Shown in pieces: positions 26,874 through 35,676 of a stretch of DNA of 64,000 nt (the stretch's first letter is position 1; every line of letters starts with the position of its first letter). Under the pieces are notes generated by a model. The model worked only from the letters and a program-made list of their open reading frames with translations. It did not search any database and was not told where the DNA came from. Made by a program: the position numbers and the translations under genes. Source of the stretch: Chitinophagaceae bacterium DXS (GTDB lineage Bacteria > Bacteroidota > Bacteroidia > Chitinophagales > Chitinophagaceae); NCBI GenBank assembly GCA_030345135.1, contig CP128386.1:899129-963128 (forward strand), written 5' to 3'.

Positions 26874-29507
26874 CTAGTTGTTTTTCGGAAGCCCTATCAA
26901 ATTTGCCATCAATCTGTACGCGCCGCCAACACCTGCTGGTAGTTCCCGGAAGAACACGATGCCGGTGTATACAAAATTGCCTTTGCCATAGGGCGCGATG
27001 ATCAGGCTGCCTTTACTCTCGTTACTGTCCCACGAATCTTTCATGGAGAGTGGCGTCTGATAATGTGAATCTATTTGCTCCGCGTGATAAATGCTGCGTT
27101 CCTGGATCCAGCCATCAAAATCTTTCGAAGTTATTTTGTTGGGAAAATTTAGTGCTGAGTTATCAGGAAGTGTAATGTTCACTTTGGCATTTTCTTCTGT
27201 TACCCTTGTTCTGCTGATAAGGAAAGGGTAGGGGCCGATCCTGGCATCAAACGGTCCGGCAGAGCTGTTGGTATTGTACTGAACAATCAGGTTGCCTCCA
27301 TTTTTAATGTAGTTCATCAGAACATCATACTTTAATGTGATCCAGGGATACACATTATAAGCACGGACGCCTGTGATAATTGCATCAAACTGTTTCAGGT
27401 TTTCGTCTGTAACCTCAGCTTCAGTTAAAATTTTCAGCTCATAACCCATTTGAATGAGTGACTGCGGCACTTTATCTCCGGCACCAACAATATACCCGAT
27501 CTTTTTGCCTGCCGTTTTTATTTCTTCGTTCACGAGTGTTGTTGCATCACGATAGAAATAATTGATATGCGGAATGTGATCGTACTGAATTGTGCGCAGG
27601 TAGTGAGAAAACACCAGTCTCTTTCCATTGATGCCTGCGATAATGTCTACAGTCAGTTTTTTACCGAGATCTTTTTTGGCTATTTCCTTCAACGGCAATA
27701 AGGCCGCAAAAGTCTTTCCTTCTTCAAAATTTACAACGGTGTCTTTGCTGTATACGATTGAAGATTCCTGGTTTATTTTAATGGTAACCTTAACGTTCGC
27801 TGCATTTATGTTCGATTTGTATTGAACCTTTAGCGTAGGATTCTCTGTAAGAACATTTCCCGGTTTTATATTGGTGAGAACCACAGAGGGTGACATAGAA
27901 GTGATAACCGGTGTAATTACCACCAGCGGCTGGTATAGTTCACCTTTTACAGGGTCGGTGTATTTGTATTGCACCGGCCTGTTTACAGAAAGGCGCAGTC
28001 CGTTAATGTTAAGCACGAATGTGGCGGTATATGCAGGACCGTTTTCTGCATTGCCTATCAGGAACTGGTTGGCTACATCAAAGCTGCCACCGTTAACCAA
28101 AGGTTTTTCAAGCCAGTATGGTTGAGACGGTTCTTTGTGATCAGGAACCTTCATTCTTTTTAAAACAATCACGTTCTTGTTAACCGGAAGATCAACTCTT
28201 AATGCTGTATCGAATGCGGAAACAACAATGCTCTCAAGTGTCGCGCGTACGTCGTTTCTTTTATTAGCAAAGAACTGAAGATTTATATCGCTTTCAGGAA
28301 CTACATACTCACTGCTGCTTGTAACATCAAGAAAAATTCCACTGCATGCAACAATCAGTTGTTGAATCTCCTTTAGCTTTTGCAATATCCACGGACTGTT
28401 TACAAACGATGATGTTTGCATTGCCTTATAAAGAGATACAAGACTATCAACAGAATGTTCCGGATGCTCAAAATTGTAATTGCTGATGATATTGTCAATT
28501 CTTGATTGAAGTGCGTCGTAGTTGGTGTTTGGTGTTTTCTGTGGATTTGCTGTGGCAATGGCTTTGAATTCCCCGCTGGTTGCCATTGGCTGATTATCGG
28601 AGTCACGTTCAGCAAGCCGCTGTGTTGTGGTAACGATCCCTTCCATCAGGTCCTCTTTTGGTGCAGAACCTCCTGTAGTTGTAAAAAACTCGTATGACTC
28701 ACCACGCTGGCGGGCAACACCAAATCCCTGGCTTTTATGCTGGCTGCGGCTCTCACTAGCAATCTCTCCATAACCTTTGCCCAGAACCGGATTATAAACA
28801 CCTACATCAATTTTGAACTGATCCGGAGATGTTGTGTTGGTGCCCCCAAAGTTGAAAGTGTTCCAAAGAATGCGTTTAGCTTGCCATGGACGAACACCAT
28901 AGGTGAACTGTTCCGGGAACTTTGTACTGTCTGCAGCAATTTTGAATGCTTCATTCGCCAACAAGGCCGAAGCCCAGTGATGTCCGTGACCTGCGCGCTC
29001 ATCGCCGGGGAAGCGGGTAATGATTACGTCGGGGCGGAATTTTCTAATCACCCAAACAACATCGCTTAATATTTTGTCGTGTCCCCAAATTTTCAATGCT
29101 TCTTCCGCATTTTTACTAAAGCCGAAATCATAAGCACGGCTAAAGAACTGCTCAGGACCGTCAATTCTGCGTGCTGCCAGTAATTCCTGCGTGCGGATCA
29201 ACCCTAATTCAATACCCTGCTCGTCGCCAATCAAATTCTGGCCACCATCGCCTCTCGTTAAGCTCAAATATCCCGTGCGGTATTGTTTTTCTTTGGCCAG
29301 GTATGCCAGCAGCCTGGTGTTTTCATCATCCGGGTGCGCAGCTATATATAACACGCTCCCAAATACATTTAATTTCTTTAGTTGCTGATAAATTTCCGCG
29401 CTGGTATAAGTAACCGGAACCTGCGCAGTCAAATGACTGTATATAAAAGAGGTAAACAATCCAAAAAGCAGGTAAGCTTTGGCAACGGTATTTTTATTCA
29501 TTAGCAT
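26874..29507 (-). CDS. PIG-L/LmbE-family deacetylase, large form
   Basis: 877 residues with a signal peptide (about 1-28). The N-terminal domain is a zinc-dependent LmbE/PIG-L deacetylase: AAHPDDEN (His58, Asp60, Asp61) and a downstream GHGHHWAS supplying the further histidine. These enzymes remove acetyl groups from N-acetylglucosamine-type substrates. The middle (about 400-640) looks like beta-sandwich domains. The C-terminal ~200 residues (IGYIVGAGDKVPQSL, FDAIITGVRAYNV, GGNLIVQYNT) resemble a glutamine-amidotransferase-like fold. The enzyme is periplasmic, possibly acting on glycans taken up by the downstream symporter. An alternative ATG lies two codons inside (29501). Confidence 0.87.
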   Translation of the reverse strand: MLMNKNTVAKAYLLFGLFTSFIYSHLTAQVPVTYTSAEIYQQLKKLNVFGSVLYIAAHPDDENTRLLAYLAKEKQYRTGYLSLTRGDGGQNLIGDEQGIELGLIRTQELLAARRIDGPEQFFSRAYDFGFSKNAEEALKIWGHDKILSDVVWVIRKFRPDVIITRFPGDERAGHGHHWASALLANEAFKIAADSTKFPEQFTYGVRPWQAKRILWNTFNFGGTNTTSPDQFKIDVGVYNPVLGKGYGEIASESRSQHKSQGFGVARQRGESYEFFTTTGGSAPKEDLMEGIVTTTQRLAERDSDNQPMATSGEFKAIATANPQKTPNTNYDALQSRIDNIISNYNFEHPEHSVDSLVSLYKAMQTSSFVNSPWILQKLKEIQQLIVACSGIFLDVTSSSEYVVPESDINLQFFANKRNDVRATLESIVVSAFDTALRVDLPVNKNVIVLKRMKVPDHKEPSQPYWLEKPLVNGGSFDVANQFLIGNAENGPAYTATFVLNINGLRLSVNRPVQYKYTDPVKGELYQPLVVITPVITSMSPSVVLTNIKPGNVLTENPTLKVQYKSNINAANVKVTIKINQESSIVYSKDTVVNFEEGKTFAALLPLKEIAKKDLGKKLTVDIIAGINGKRLVFSHYLRTIQYDHIPHINYFYRDATTLVNEEIKTAGKKIGYIVGAGDKVPQSLIQMGYELKILTEAEVTDENLKQFDAIITGVRAYNVYPWITLKYDVLMNYIKNGGNLIVQYNTNSSAGPFDARIGPYPFLISRTRVTEENAKVNITLPDNSALNFPNKITSKDFDGWIQERSIYHAEQIDSHYQTPLSMKDSWDSNESKGSLIIAPYGKGNFVYTGIVFFRELPAGVGGAYRLMANLIGLPKNN

Positions 29508-30023
29508 GTTGAATTAAGGTTTACGAAGATAAGTTGATTCGCTGAGAAGTTGAATTGTTGGGAAAAGGGGGATTAATATAATTATTTGATAAAAATTGTA
29601 TATGAAAAGATGCTGAAGATAAATGCATTCATATTATTTCTCCTGAACGCAAAGTCCCTGCCCTGCTCACATGGCCCTGGGAGGAGACTTTGCGAAATCA
29701 GAGAAGGCTCATGCAGTGAGAGGCATCTAATAAGTTTTAGAATGACACATGGCGAATTTGTTTGTTCTCCTAAACGCAAAGTCCCAGGCACACGCACAAA
29801 AGCCTTTGTGGAGACTTTGCGAAGAAGGTTCTGGTGAGGGGGGGTATTGTCGAAGTTTTTACTTAGAAAGAAAGGTGGCTCATGCAGTTGAGTATGTCAA
29901 CTTCTTTATTTCAATAGTACTCCTCCAAAAACGCAAAGTCCCAGGCTTTTTCACAAGGCTTTTAGGGAGACTTTGCGGAGAAGCCTCTTGAAATAATGTT
30001 TGTTCTCGCCAGATCCCAGCGGT

Positions 30024-30322
30024 TTGAACTTCTCCGCAAAGTCTCCTTCCAGACTATGTGCGTTAGGCAGGGACTTTGCGAATTGGAAGAGGCTCGTGTA
30101 GTGAGAGGCATCTAATACATTTTAGAGCACATTAAACAGCTACAACAAGTAGCATCTGATTGTAATGCAATCTGTGATGATTTGTGTTATTTGATAGTTC
30201 TGCTAAATTTATTTATTCTCCTAAACGCAAAGTCCCAGGCATATGCACAAAAGCCTTTGTGGAGACTTTGCGAAGAAGGTTCTGGCGAGAGTGTTATTGT
30301 CGAAGACTTTGCTTAGAAAGAA
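30024..30322. repeat. 299-bp direct repeat, copy 1
   Basis: Nearly identical to 30894-31192 with a constant offset of 870 and no gaps; only a few substitutions are visible. Each copy holds one minus and one plus palindrome plus the whole spacer between them, so the mobile or duplicated unit here is larger than a single palindrome. Confidence 0.85.
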
Positions 30323-30439
30323 AGCAATCTGTACTGATTTGTGTTATTTGATAGTTCTACTAAATTTATTTATTCTCCTAAAAGTGAGGAATTTAATCAC
30401 AATACAAGTTCAAAGCATTCTTTCGCCCTTATTGGTATT

Positions 30440-30670
30440 GCACACTCACGCTGCCGTCGTTGTTGTGTGTGTCGGGCAGGTAAGTGAGCGAAAGCACACC
30501 AACAACAAAGTGTGCCGGTATATACTAATAGTAAACCAAATAGTCCGTTTGTCGAGTGGCTCGTTTGATTTTGCTTCGATATATGCGCTGCTGTTGTATT
30601 TTTTTTCTTGCCTCATTCACTGCTGCGGCCATGTTAGCGCAGCGTGTGTCGCCCGGCAGACAAGTGAGGA
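30440..30670. repeat. Second hairpin family inside the array
   Basis: Two related GC-rich inverted repeats lie between the copies of the main palindrome. CACTCACGCTGCC pairs with GGGCAGGTAAGTGAG (30443-30488). CTCATTCACTGCTGCGG is partly complementary to CCCGGCAGACAAGTGAG (30612-30668). They share ends but not the CGCAAAGTC motif of the main array. Confidence 0.5.
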
Positions 30671-30802
30671 TTTTTATCGTAATAGAAGTGCAAGAACTTC
30701 GTGAGATAGGAGGAGATGATGGCAAAAGCACCAATCATAAAAGTCGCTTGAACACCTCAAGCGGCTTTGTAATATTTACGAAACGGGAGTTCATTTGTTT
30801 AG

Positions 30803-30895
30803 AAAAGAACATGCAGTTCATTGACTGCTCGATTATCTAAAATGAGATGAATATCTGGTTGTCTCACTTGTGTTGTTGGTACGCTTTCACACCTT
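30803..30895. repeat. 93-bp direct repeat, copy 1
   Basis: Identical over 93 bases to 32713-32805 on the other side of the transposase gene (offset 1910). It contains GCAGTTCATTGACTGC, a small hairpin. It directly precedes the second copy of the 299-bp repeat. Confidence 0.85.
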
Positions 30896-31192
30896 GAACT
30901 TCTCCGCAAAGTCTCCTCCCAGACTATGTGCGTTAGGCAGGGACTTTGCGAATTGGAAGAGGCTCGTATAGTGAGAGGCATCTAATACGTTTTAGAGCAC
31001 ATTAAACAGCTACAACAAGTAGCATCTGATTGTAATGCAATCTGTGATGATCTGTGTTATTTGATAGTTCTGCTAAATTTATTTATTCTCCTAAACGCAA
31101 AGTCCCAGGCACACGCACAAAAGCCTTTGTGGAGACTTTGCGAAGAAGGTTCTGGCGAGAGTGTTATTGTCGAAGACTTTGCTTAGAAAGAA
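30894..31192. repeat. 299-bp direct repeat, copy 2
   Basis: Second copy of 30024-30322, beginning TTGAACTTCTCCGCAAAG and ending in GACTTTGCTTAGAAAGAA. It follows without a gap on the 93-bp repeat at 30803-30895. Confidence 0.85.
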
Positions 31193-31754
31193 TGCCAATG
31201 TGTGTGGGAATGGACTTTGCGAAGAAACCCCTGGAAATAATGTTTTGCCTTCGCCAAATTCCAGCGGTGCAAACTTCTCCGCAAAGTCTCCTCCCAAGCC
31301 ATGTGCGTTAGGCAGGGAATTTGCGAATCGGAGGAGGCTCACGCAGTGAGACGCATCTAATAAGTTTTAGAATCACACATGGCGAATTTATTTGTTCTTC
31401 TAACCGCAAAGTCCCAGGCATACGCGCAAAAGCCTCTATGGAGACTTTGCAAAGAAGGTTCTGGTGAGCGTGTTATTGTCGAAGATTTTGCCTAGAAAAT
31501 GGGCTTAGAGAGACTTTGCGAAGAAGCCTCTGTAAATAATGCTTTGTTCTGCCATATCCTCACGGTGCGAACTTCTCCGCAAAGTCTCCTCCCAGACTAT
31601 GTGCGTTAGGCAGGGACTTTGCGAAATCAGAGAGGGTTATTTTCGTCAGGTGTATCTAATCACTTTAAGATGAATCAGGCATCAATAAACTGCAAGCCAT
31701 TTACTCAATATTATACATTAACTCTATATTTGAAAGTATTAAACATATAGCTCG

Positions 31755-32336
31755 ATGAGTGTAAGAAAGCTCATTCCGGAAACAGATGGGGTTTATTTTA
31801 TAACATTTACGTGTGCAAGATGGCTGCCTTTATTTAAGATAATAAATGGTTATGATGTTGTGTATAATTGGTTTAACGTCCTGAAGCAAAAAGGACATTT
31901 TATTATTGGTTATGTTGTAATGCCTGATCATGTGCATGCTATCATCGCCTTCCGCAACACTGGTAAACAAATAAATAAGACCATTGGTAATGGCAAAAGA
32001 TTCATGGCATATGAAATTGTGCGGCGTTTAAAAAATCTGGGTTGTGATGAAGTGCTTGAGCAAATGCAAGGTATGGTAAATAATACTCAAAAGTTGCTTA
32101 ACAAACATCATGAAGTATTTGAACCGTCATTTGATTGGAAAGAATGCAGAACGGAAAAGTTTATCATACAGAAGCTGGATTACATCCATTGGAACCCTTG
32201 CAAATCAGAAAACAGACTTGTAGAATTACCAGAGCAATATGAACATAGTTCTGCCAAATATTATATAGCTGCTGAGCAGGGAGCATATGCGATAACCAGT
32301 TATATGGAGTTGGAGGACGTAAATCTAACTATTTAA
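31755..32336 (+). CDS. REP-associated tyrosine transposase (RAYT, IS200/IS605-like Y1 family)
   Basis: 193-residue HUH endonuclease of the Y1 transposase superfamily. Motifs in order: the strand YFITFTCARWLPLF near the start, the metal-binding HUH motif MPDHVHAII (His59, His61), and the catalytic tyrosine motif DYIHWNP (Tyr143) followed by the RAYT-type tail LVELPEQYEHSSAKYY. RAYTs nick single-stranded DNA at REP hairpins and are usually single-copy, domesticated genes flanked by such hairpins, unlike IS200 elements with their own ends. Here the gene sits between the minus copy at 31578-31623 and the plus copy at 32392-32438 of a palindrome repeated over a dozen times. The frame is intact, so it may be active. 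No partner TnpB-like gene is present. Confidence 0.92.
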   Translation: MSVRKLIPETDGVYFITFTCARWLPLFKIINGYDVVYNWFNVLKQKGHFIIGYVVMPDHVHAIIAFRNTGKQINKTIGNGKRFMAYEIVRRLKNLGCDEVLEQMQGMVNNTQKLLNKHHEVFEPSFDWKECRTEKFIIQKLDYIHWNPCKSENRLVELPEQYEHSSAKYYIAAEQGAYAITSYMELEDVNLTI

Positions 32337-32712
32337 CTGTATCATTTTATGTTACCGGGTTACGCCTAACGAATATGTTTGTTCTCCTAAACGCAAAGTC
32401 CCAGGCATACGCACAAAAGCTCTTATGGAGACTTTGCGGAGAAGCCTCTGAAAATGATGTTTAGTTCTCGCCAAATCCAAGCGGTTTGAACTTCTCCGCA
32501 AAGTCTCCTCCCAATCCATGTGCGTTAGGCAGGGACTTTGCGAATTGGAGGCGGCTCATGAAGTGAGAGGCATCTAATAAGTTTTAGAATGACACATGGT
32601 GAATTTGTTTGTTCTTCTGAACGCAAAGTCCCAGGCATACACACAAAAGCCTTTGTGGAGACTTTGCGGAAGGTTCTGGTGAAAGTGTTATTGTTGAAGA
32701 CTTTGCTTAGAA

Positions 32713-32805
32713 AAAAGAACATGCAGTTCATTGACTGCTCGATTATCTAAAATGAGATGAATATCTGGTTGTCTCACTTGTGTTGTTGGTACGCTTTCAC
32801 ACCTT
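32713..32805. repeat. 93-bp direct repeat, copy 2
   Basis: Identical to 30803-30895. Here it follows the tail of the plus palindrome at 32622-32668 rather than preceding a minus one. Confidence 0.85.
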
Positions 32806-33090
32806 TTCTTTGCGGCATACCAACAACGGCGGTCTGCGTAGATGTGCAACAAGATCAATCCGAATTGTGTGTGAAACTAATTTTAGATTTAAATAAATTG
32901 ACGATCGGGGTTTCCTATTTTTATTCCGTAACACCAACAACGGCTGAGATAAGATTTAATATTGGAGACTTTGCGGAGAAATAAAGCCTACTCAGGTTTA
33001 GTTCTTCCAAATAAGAAATAAATAGCATAGAAAAATTAGAAGCAACTCTTCTTAAAAGAAGAGGATTGCTTAACAAAGATAATGCAAAAA

Positions 33091-33122
33091 TAAACATGTG
33101 GTCGAATGCGACCACATGTTTA
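33091..33122. promoter_or_regulatory. Perfect 14-bp inverted repeat before the XRE gene
   Basis: TAAACATGTGGTCG (33091-33104), loop AATG, CGACCACATGTTTA (33109-33122). It lies 30 bases before the XRE start and is followed by an AT-rich tract. It could be the regulator's own operator, or a terminator closing the array side. Confidence 0.6.
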
Positions 33123-33152
33123 TTTTAAAATATTTCCACCTTGGTTTTATAA

Positions 33153-33401
33153 ATGGAAATAGAAAACAAAAAAGAAATTAGAAAGCTATTCGGTGCTTAT
33201 TTAAAAAAGCACCGAGAGGAAGTACTTAAAGTTTCAAGTATCCGTCAATTATCATTTGACTCCGAATTAGATTCAAGTAAGCTGACAAAAATAGAAAAGG
33301 GGCAAATAGATTTTCGATTTGACACCTTGCTGGAGATTGCCAGGACATATAAAATCCACCCAACGAAACTTTTTAATTTCAGATTCGATTTTGACGACTG
33401 A
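33153..33401 (+). CDS. Small XRE-family HTH regulator
   Basis: 82 residues, essentially one Cro/C1-type helix-turn-helix domain: LFGAYLKKHREEVLKVSSIRQLS, then ELDSSKLTKIEKGQIDFRFDTLLEIARTYKIHPTKLF (the recognition-helix region is DSSKLTKIEKG). It should bind DNA as a dimer; the 14-bp palindrome 30 bases upstream is a natural candidate site. There is no adjacent toxin, phage or restriction gene, so a partner is not evident. Such short regulators are common next to repeats and mobile elements in Bacteroidota; whether it controls the transposase is unknown. Confidence 0.82.
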   Translation: MEIENKKEIRKLFGAYLKKHREEVLKVSSIRQLSFDSELDSSKLTKIEKGQIDFRFDTLLEIARTYKIHPTKLFNFRFDFDD

Positions 33402-33458
33402 TGTAGAGTCTCCTCTAAAAGCCAACAAGTGTGGGCAGAGATTTTGCGAATCAAAAAA

Positions 33459-33498
33459 GCAAAGTCCAGCTACTTACGCAAGGTCTTGAGACTTTGCG
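33459..33498. repeat. Decayed copy of the array palindrome
   Basis: GCAAAGTC at the left and GACTTTGCG at the right enclose a shortened, diverged centre; GATTTTGCGAA lies just upstream. It extends the array past the XRE gene to the end of the M48 gene. Confidence 0.6.
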
Positions 33499-33546
33499 AA
33501 GAAGTCTATCAAGATCATGTCCGGTAGCATATGTCTATGTATCACT

Positions 33547-35676
33547 CTAAATCGGTATTGTTGCTGTGATAGCAACAGCTGTCTCGCTCAATTGAAGTTG
33601 TTTATCCAGCAAGTCTTTTTGCGCTTCCATCCGCATGTTATAATTCCAATCCGCAAACAAATTGTAAAATTCGACCGTAGCCTGCAATGCACTGGTGTTG
33701 AACGAATTTGCACCAATGTACTCGTAGTGCATGTCTTGCAATGCATTCAATGCTACAGGAATTGGTAGGATATTCAGATTGTCTATGCTTTTTAATACTT
33801 TAGTCGCGTGGAGTACTTTTAGTTTAAATTGTTCGAATTTGGTTTTCATATTTGTCGCCAATTCAATCGCTTGAGCTTTGGTGTTGTCTTGGCGGAACGC
33901 ATCGAGCAAAGTCACCATTTCATTAAAGAAGACTAAATTGTCGAGCGAAAGGCGAAGTGCCGTAAAATATTGGGCATAGCAATTCTGAAGCCACGCGCTA
34001 TTAGCAGGATTGAGGCGAAATGCTTTTTGATGGTAATAATGATATACCGTTTCGTCAGCAAAAACTTGCGCATTTTTCAGTTGCTTTAACGATTTTTCCA
34101 GGTCATTTCTAATCATCGTTGCATCATCTCGGCTGTATTTATTTCCATCAAAATCGAAATTGCGGATACCCGATGTTTTGTCTTCTACAAACTTCAGCGC
34201 AGCAATATCTTCTTCCATTGCTGCAGTTTTGTTGTTCAAATCTTTGTTTTCGCGCATGTATGCATAGATGTCTGTAAAGCTAACAGGCTTTATCTGTGCC
34301 GGATCAAACTCCTCAATGTTTCGATGGTTGTAATACCCATTGTAAGCTTCATTGTAATTATACTTTTCGCGCGCCAGTTTCAACTCCTGCTGAAAAGTTA
34401 CATCGCAACCGATTTGCAAGTCATCAGGTTGCTCGAATGTTACATTTCGATAGATCAGATCCGTCATCGTTTCTTCCAGTTTTGACAAGTTGCGAAACAA
34501 ACCGGTGGCAGGCGTATCTACAACTGTGCCAATAATGTTCAATTTTTTGAGCGCATCTTCACGCTGATGACGTGTCGGATGAGATGCCCACTGGTTGTTG
34601 ATTACTACACGATTAAATTTCTGGTAGACGTTTGTTGCTGCATCATCGAAAACAGGCAGGCTGTTTTTTACCGGCAACAGAGATTCCTTTGCTAGTGCAG
34701 TTGCAACCAACTGTTGCTGTGTATATGCATTCTTACCGCGACGGTTTTCCTTTAGCCAACCATTATATTTATCGATCACAAAGTTATAGCAGGCGTCAGC
34801 GAAATCGATACGGCGCAACGCGTGAATAGCATTGTTGCTGCCACTTACTTTAGCAGAAATGGCATCCGCATGAAATTCCATTTCCCGAGATAGACCCAGA
34901 TAATTTTTATTTATTACTTTATAAGCACGTTGTAGTATCCACTGAATGCATTGCACCACTTTTACCGTGATTGCAGCACATGCTGCAAACGTCTGATGTA
35001 TATTTGCCCAGCTCTGTAAGACCGCGCTGTAACTATTGTTTTCATACAACATGTTGTATATTACCTTATTTACCTGGTACACATAGCTGCCCGCTTTCAT
35101 ACTCTTTTGGGAAAAATGTCCGAATTCATGTGCCAGCACAGCTTTAAACTCACTCAGGTTCAGCATGTTCACCAAACCTATACCTATGGTCAGATTTTTT
35201 CGTACCGGAAAAAATAAACTTTTGAAACTGGAATCATACGAAACAAATGCGTTTACCTCTTGTGTAAAATAAATATGCTTGGGAAAGCTGGTGCCTACCT
35301 CTTTGCTTACGTTTCGCACAAATGCAAACAGCTCCGGATAGTCGCGTTCTGTTGCTTCAATCTTATCGCCATGGTCTTCTTTTTTCGTTGCAAAAAGAAA
35401 TTTTACCAGAAAGAAACAGATCATTAAGCCAACGCCCATCAGCCCGATACCAAGCAAAATAAACCAGATGTTGTGGATATTAATCAAAATAAATCCGCCG
35501 GCGAAAGCAAAGCAAAAGCCGACAAGAATACCAAGCGCCAATAAAATGAGGTAAAGGAAAAAGAAAGCGACAATACTGGCGACAACAATGCCAACGTTCT
35601 TTTTGAAACTATGATTCGGCACGATAAGGTTTTCCGGAATATCGGAAGGAGCAGCAGGGTAAGTATTTGGTTCCAA
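33547..35676 (-). CDS. M48-family zinc metalloprotease, membrane-bound
   Basis: 709 residues. The N-terminal region has two to three membrane helices (about residues 30-58, 62-85 and 88-112). The catalytic motif is HEFGH (His183, Glu184, His187) in LSEFKAVLAHEFGHFSQ, and the further zinc ligand region is REMEFHADAISAK. This matches the HtpX/Ste24-type M48 peptidases. The long C-terminal ~400 residues are helical and of unknown function. Family members degrade misfolded membrane proteins. The first in-frame start codon is a TTG at 35676; no ATG precedes the first helix, so a TTG start is likely. Convergent with the XRE gene. Confidence 0.87.
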   Translation of the reverse strand: MEPNTYPAAPSDIPENLIVPNHSFKKNVGIVVASIVAFFFLYLILLALGILVGFCFAFAGGFILINIHNIWFILLGIGLMGVGLMICFFLVKFLFATKKEDHGDKIEATERDYPELFAFVRNVSKEVGTSFPKHIYFTQEVNAFVSYDSSFKSLFFPVRKNLTIGIGLVNMLNLSEFKAVLAHEFGHFSQKSMKAGSYVYQVNKVIYNMLYENNSYSAVLQSWANIHQTFAACAAITVKVVQCIQWILQRAYKVINKNYLGLSREMEFHADAISAKVSGSNNAIHALRRIDFADACYNFVIDKYNGWLKENRRGKNAYTQQQLVATALAKESLLPVKNSLPVFDDAATNVYQKFNRVVINNQWASHPTRHQREDALKKLNIIGTVVDTPATGLFRNLSKLEETMTDLIYRNVTFEQPDDLQIGCDVTFQQELKLAREKYNYNEAYNGYYNHRNIEEFDPAQIKPVSFTDIYAYMRENKDLNNKTAAMEEDIAALKFVEDKTSGIRNFDFDGNKYSRDDATMIRNDLEKSLKQLKNAQVFADETVYHYYHQKAFRLNPANSAWLQNCYAQYFTALRLSLDNLVFFNEMVTLLDAFRQDNTKAQAIELATNMKTKFEQFKLKVLHATKVLKSIDNLNILPIPVALNALQDMHYEYIGANSFNTSALQATVEFYNLFADWNYNMRMEAQKDLLDKQLQLSETAVAITATIPI

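Larger units (their letters stand above)
29508..31754. repeat. Palindromic REP-like array, left half
   Basis: 2.2 kb without a credible protein, built from about ten copies of a ~46-47 bp imperfect palindrome with conserved ends CGCAAAGTC and GACTTTGCG. Copies (strand): 29648-29694 (+), 29775-29821 (+), 29932-29977 (+), 30035-30080 (-), 30226-30272 (+), 30905-30950 (-), 31096-31142 (+), 31280-31325 (-), 31405-31451 (+), 31578-31623 (-). A lone right end lies at 31512-31520. Flanks are also conserved: GTTCTCCTAAA before plus copies, GAAGAAGGTTCTGG after them, TGAACTTCTC before minus copies and GAGAGGCATCTAATA after. Adjacent inverted copies form REPIN-like pairs. The tyrosine transposase follows directly. 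Confidence 0.85.
32337..33152. repeat. Palindromic REP-like array, right half
   Basis: Continuation of the array after the transposase gene: palindromes at 32392-32438 (+), 32497-32542 (-) and 32622-32668 (+), with a lone right end at 32967-32975. The first two are a compact inverted pair with a spacer of about 58 bases. The spacer motif GTTCTCGCCAAATCC matches that of the 29932/30035 pair. The 93-bp repeat copy lies at 32713-32805, followed by an inverted TGTTGTTGGTA / TACCAACAAC pair (about 32780-32825). No protein is visible. Confidence 0.8.

Noticed and set aside
29586-31349. Short open frames inside the palindrome array (60-153 residues)
   Set aside because: They share repeated translations because they run through the repeats, have no family resemblance and no start context.
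31755-32336. Ordinary IS200/IS605 insertion sequence
   Set aside because: No TnpB/IscB-type partner and no element-specific ends close to the gene; the surrounding repeated palindromes and the RAYT-type C-terminal motif fit a REP-associated transposase better.
29648-32668. CRISPR array, because of many regularly shaped repeats
   Set aside because: Units alternate in orientation, are themselves palindromic, have irregular spacing (about 55 to 600 bases) and repeated spacers; no cas gene is near.
33153-33401. XRE gene as antitoxin of a toxin-antitoxin pair
   Set aside because: No toxin-like frame is adjacent on either side; the flanking sequence is array repeat and the end of the M48 protease gene.
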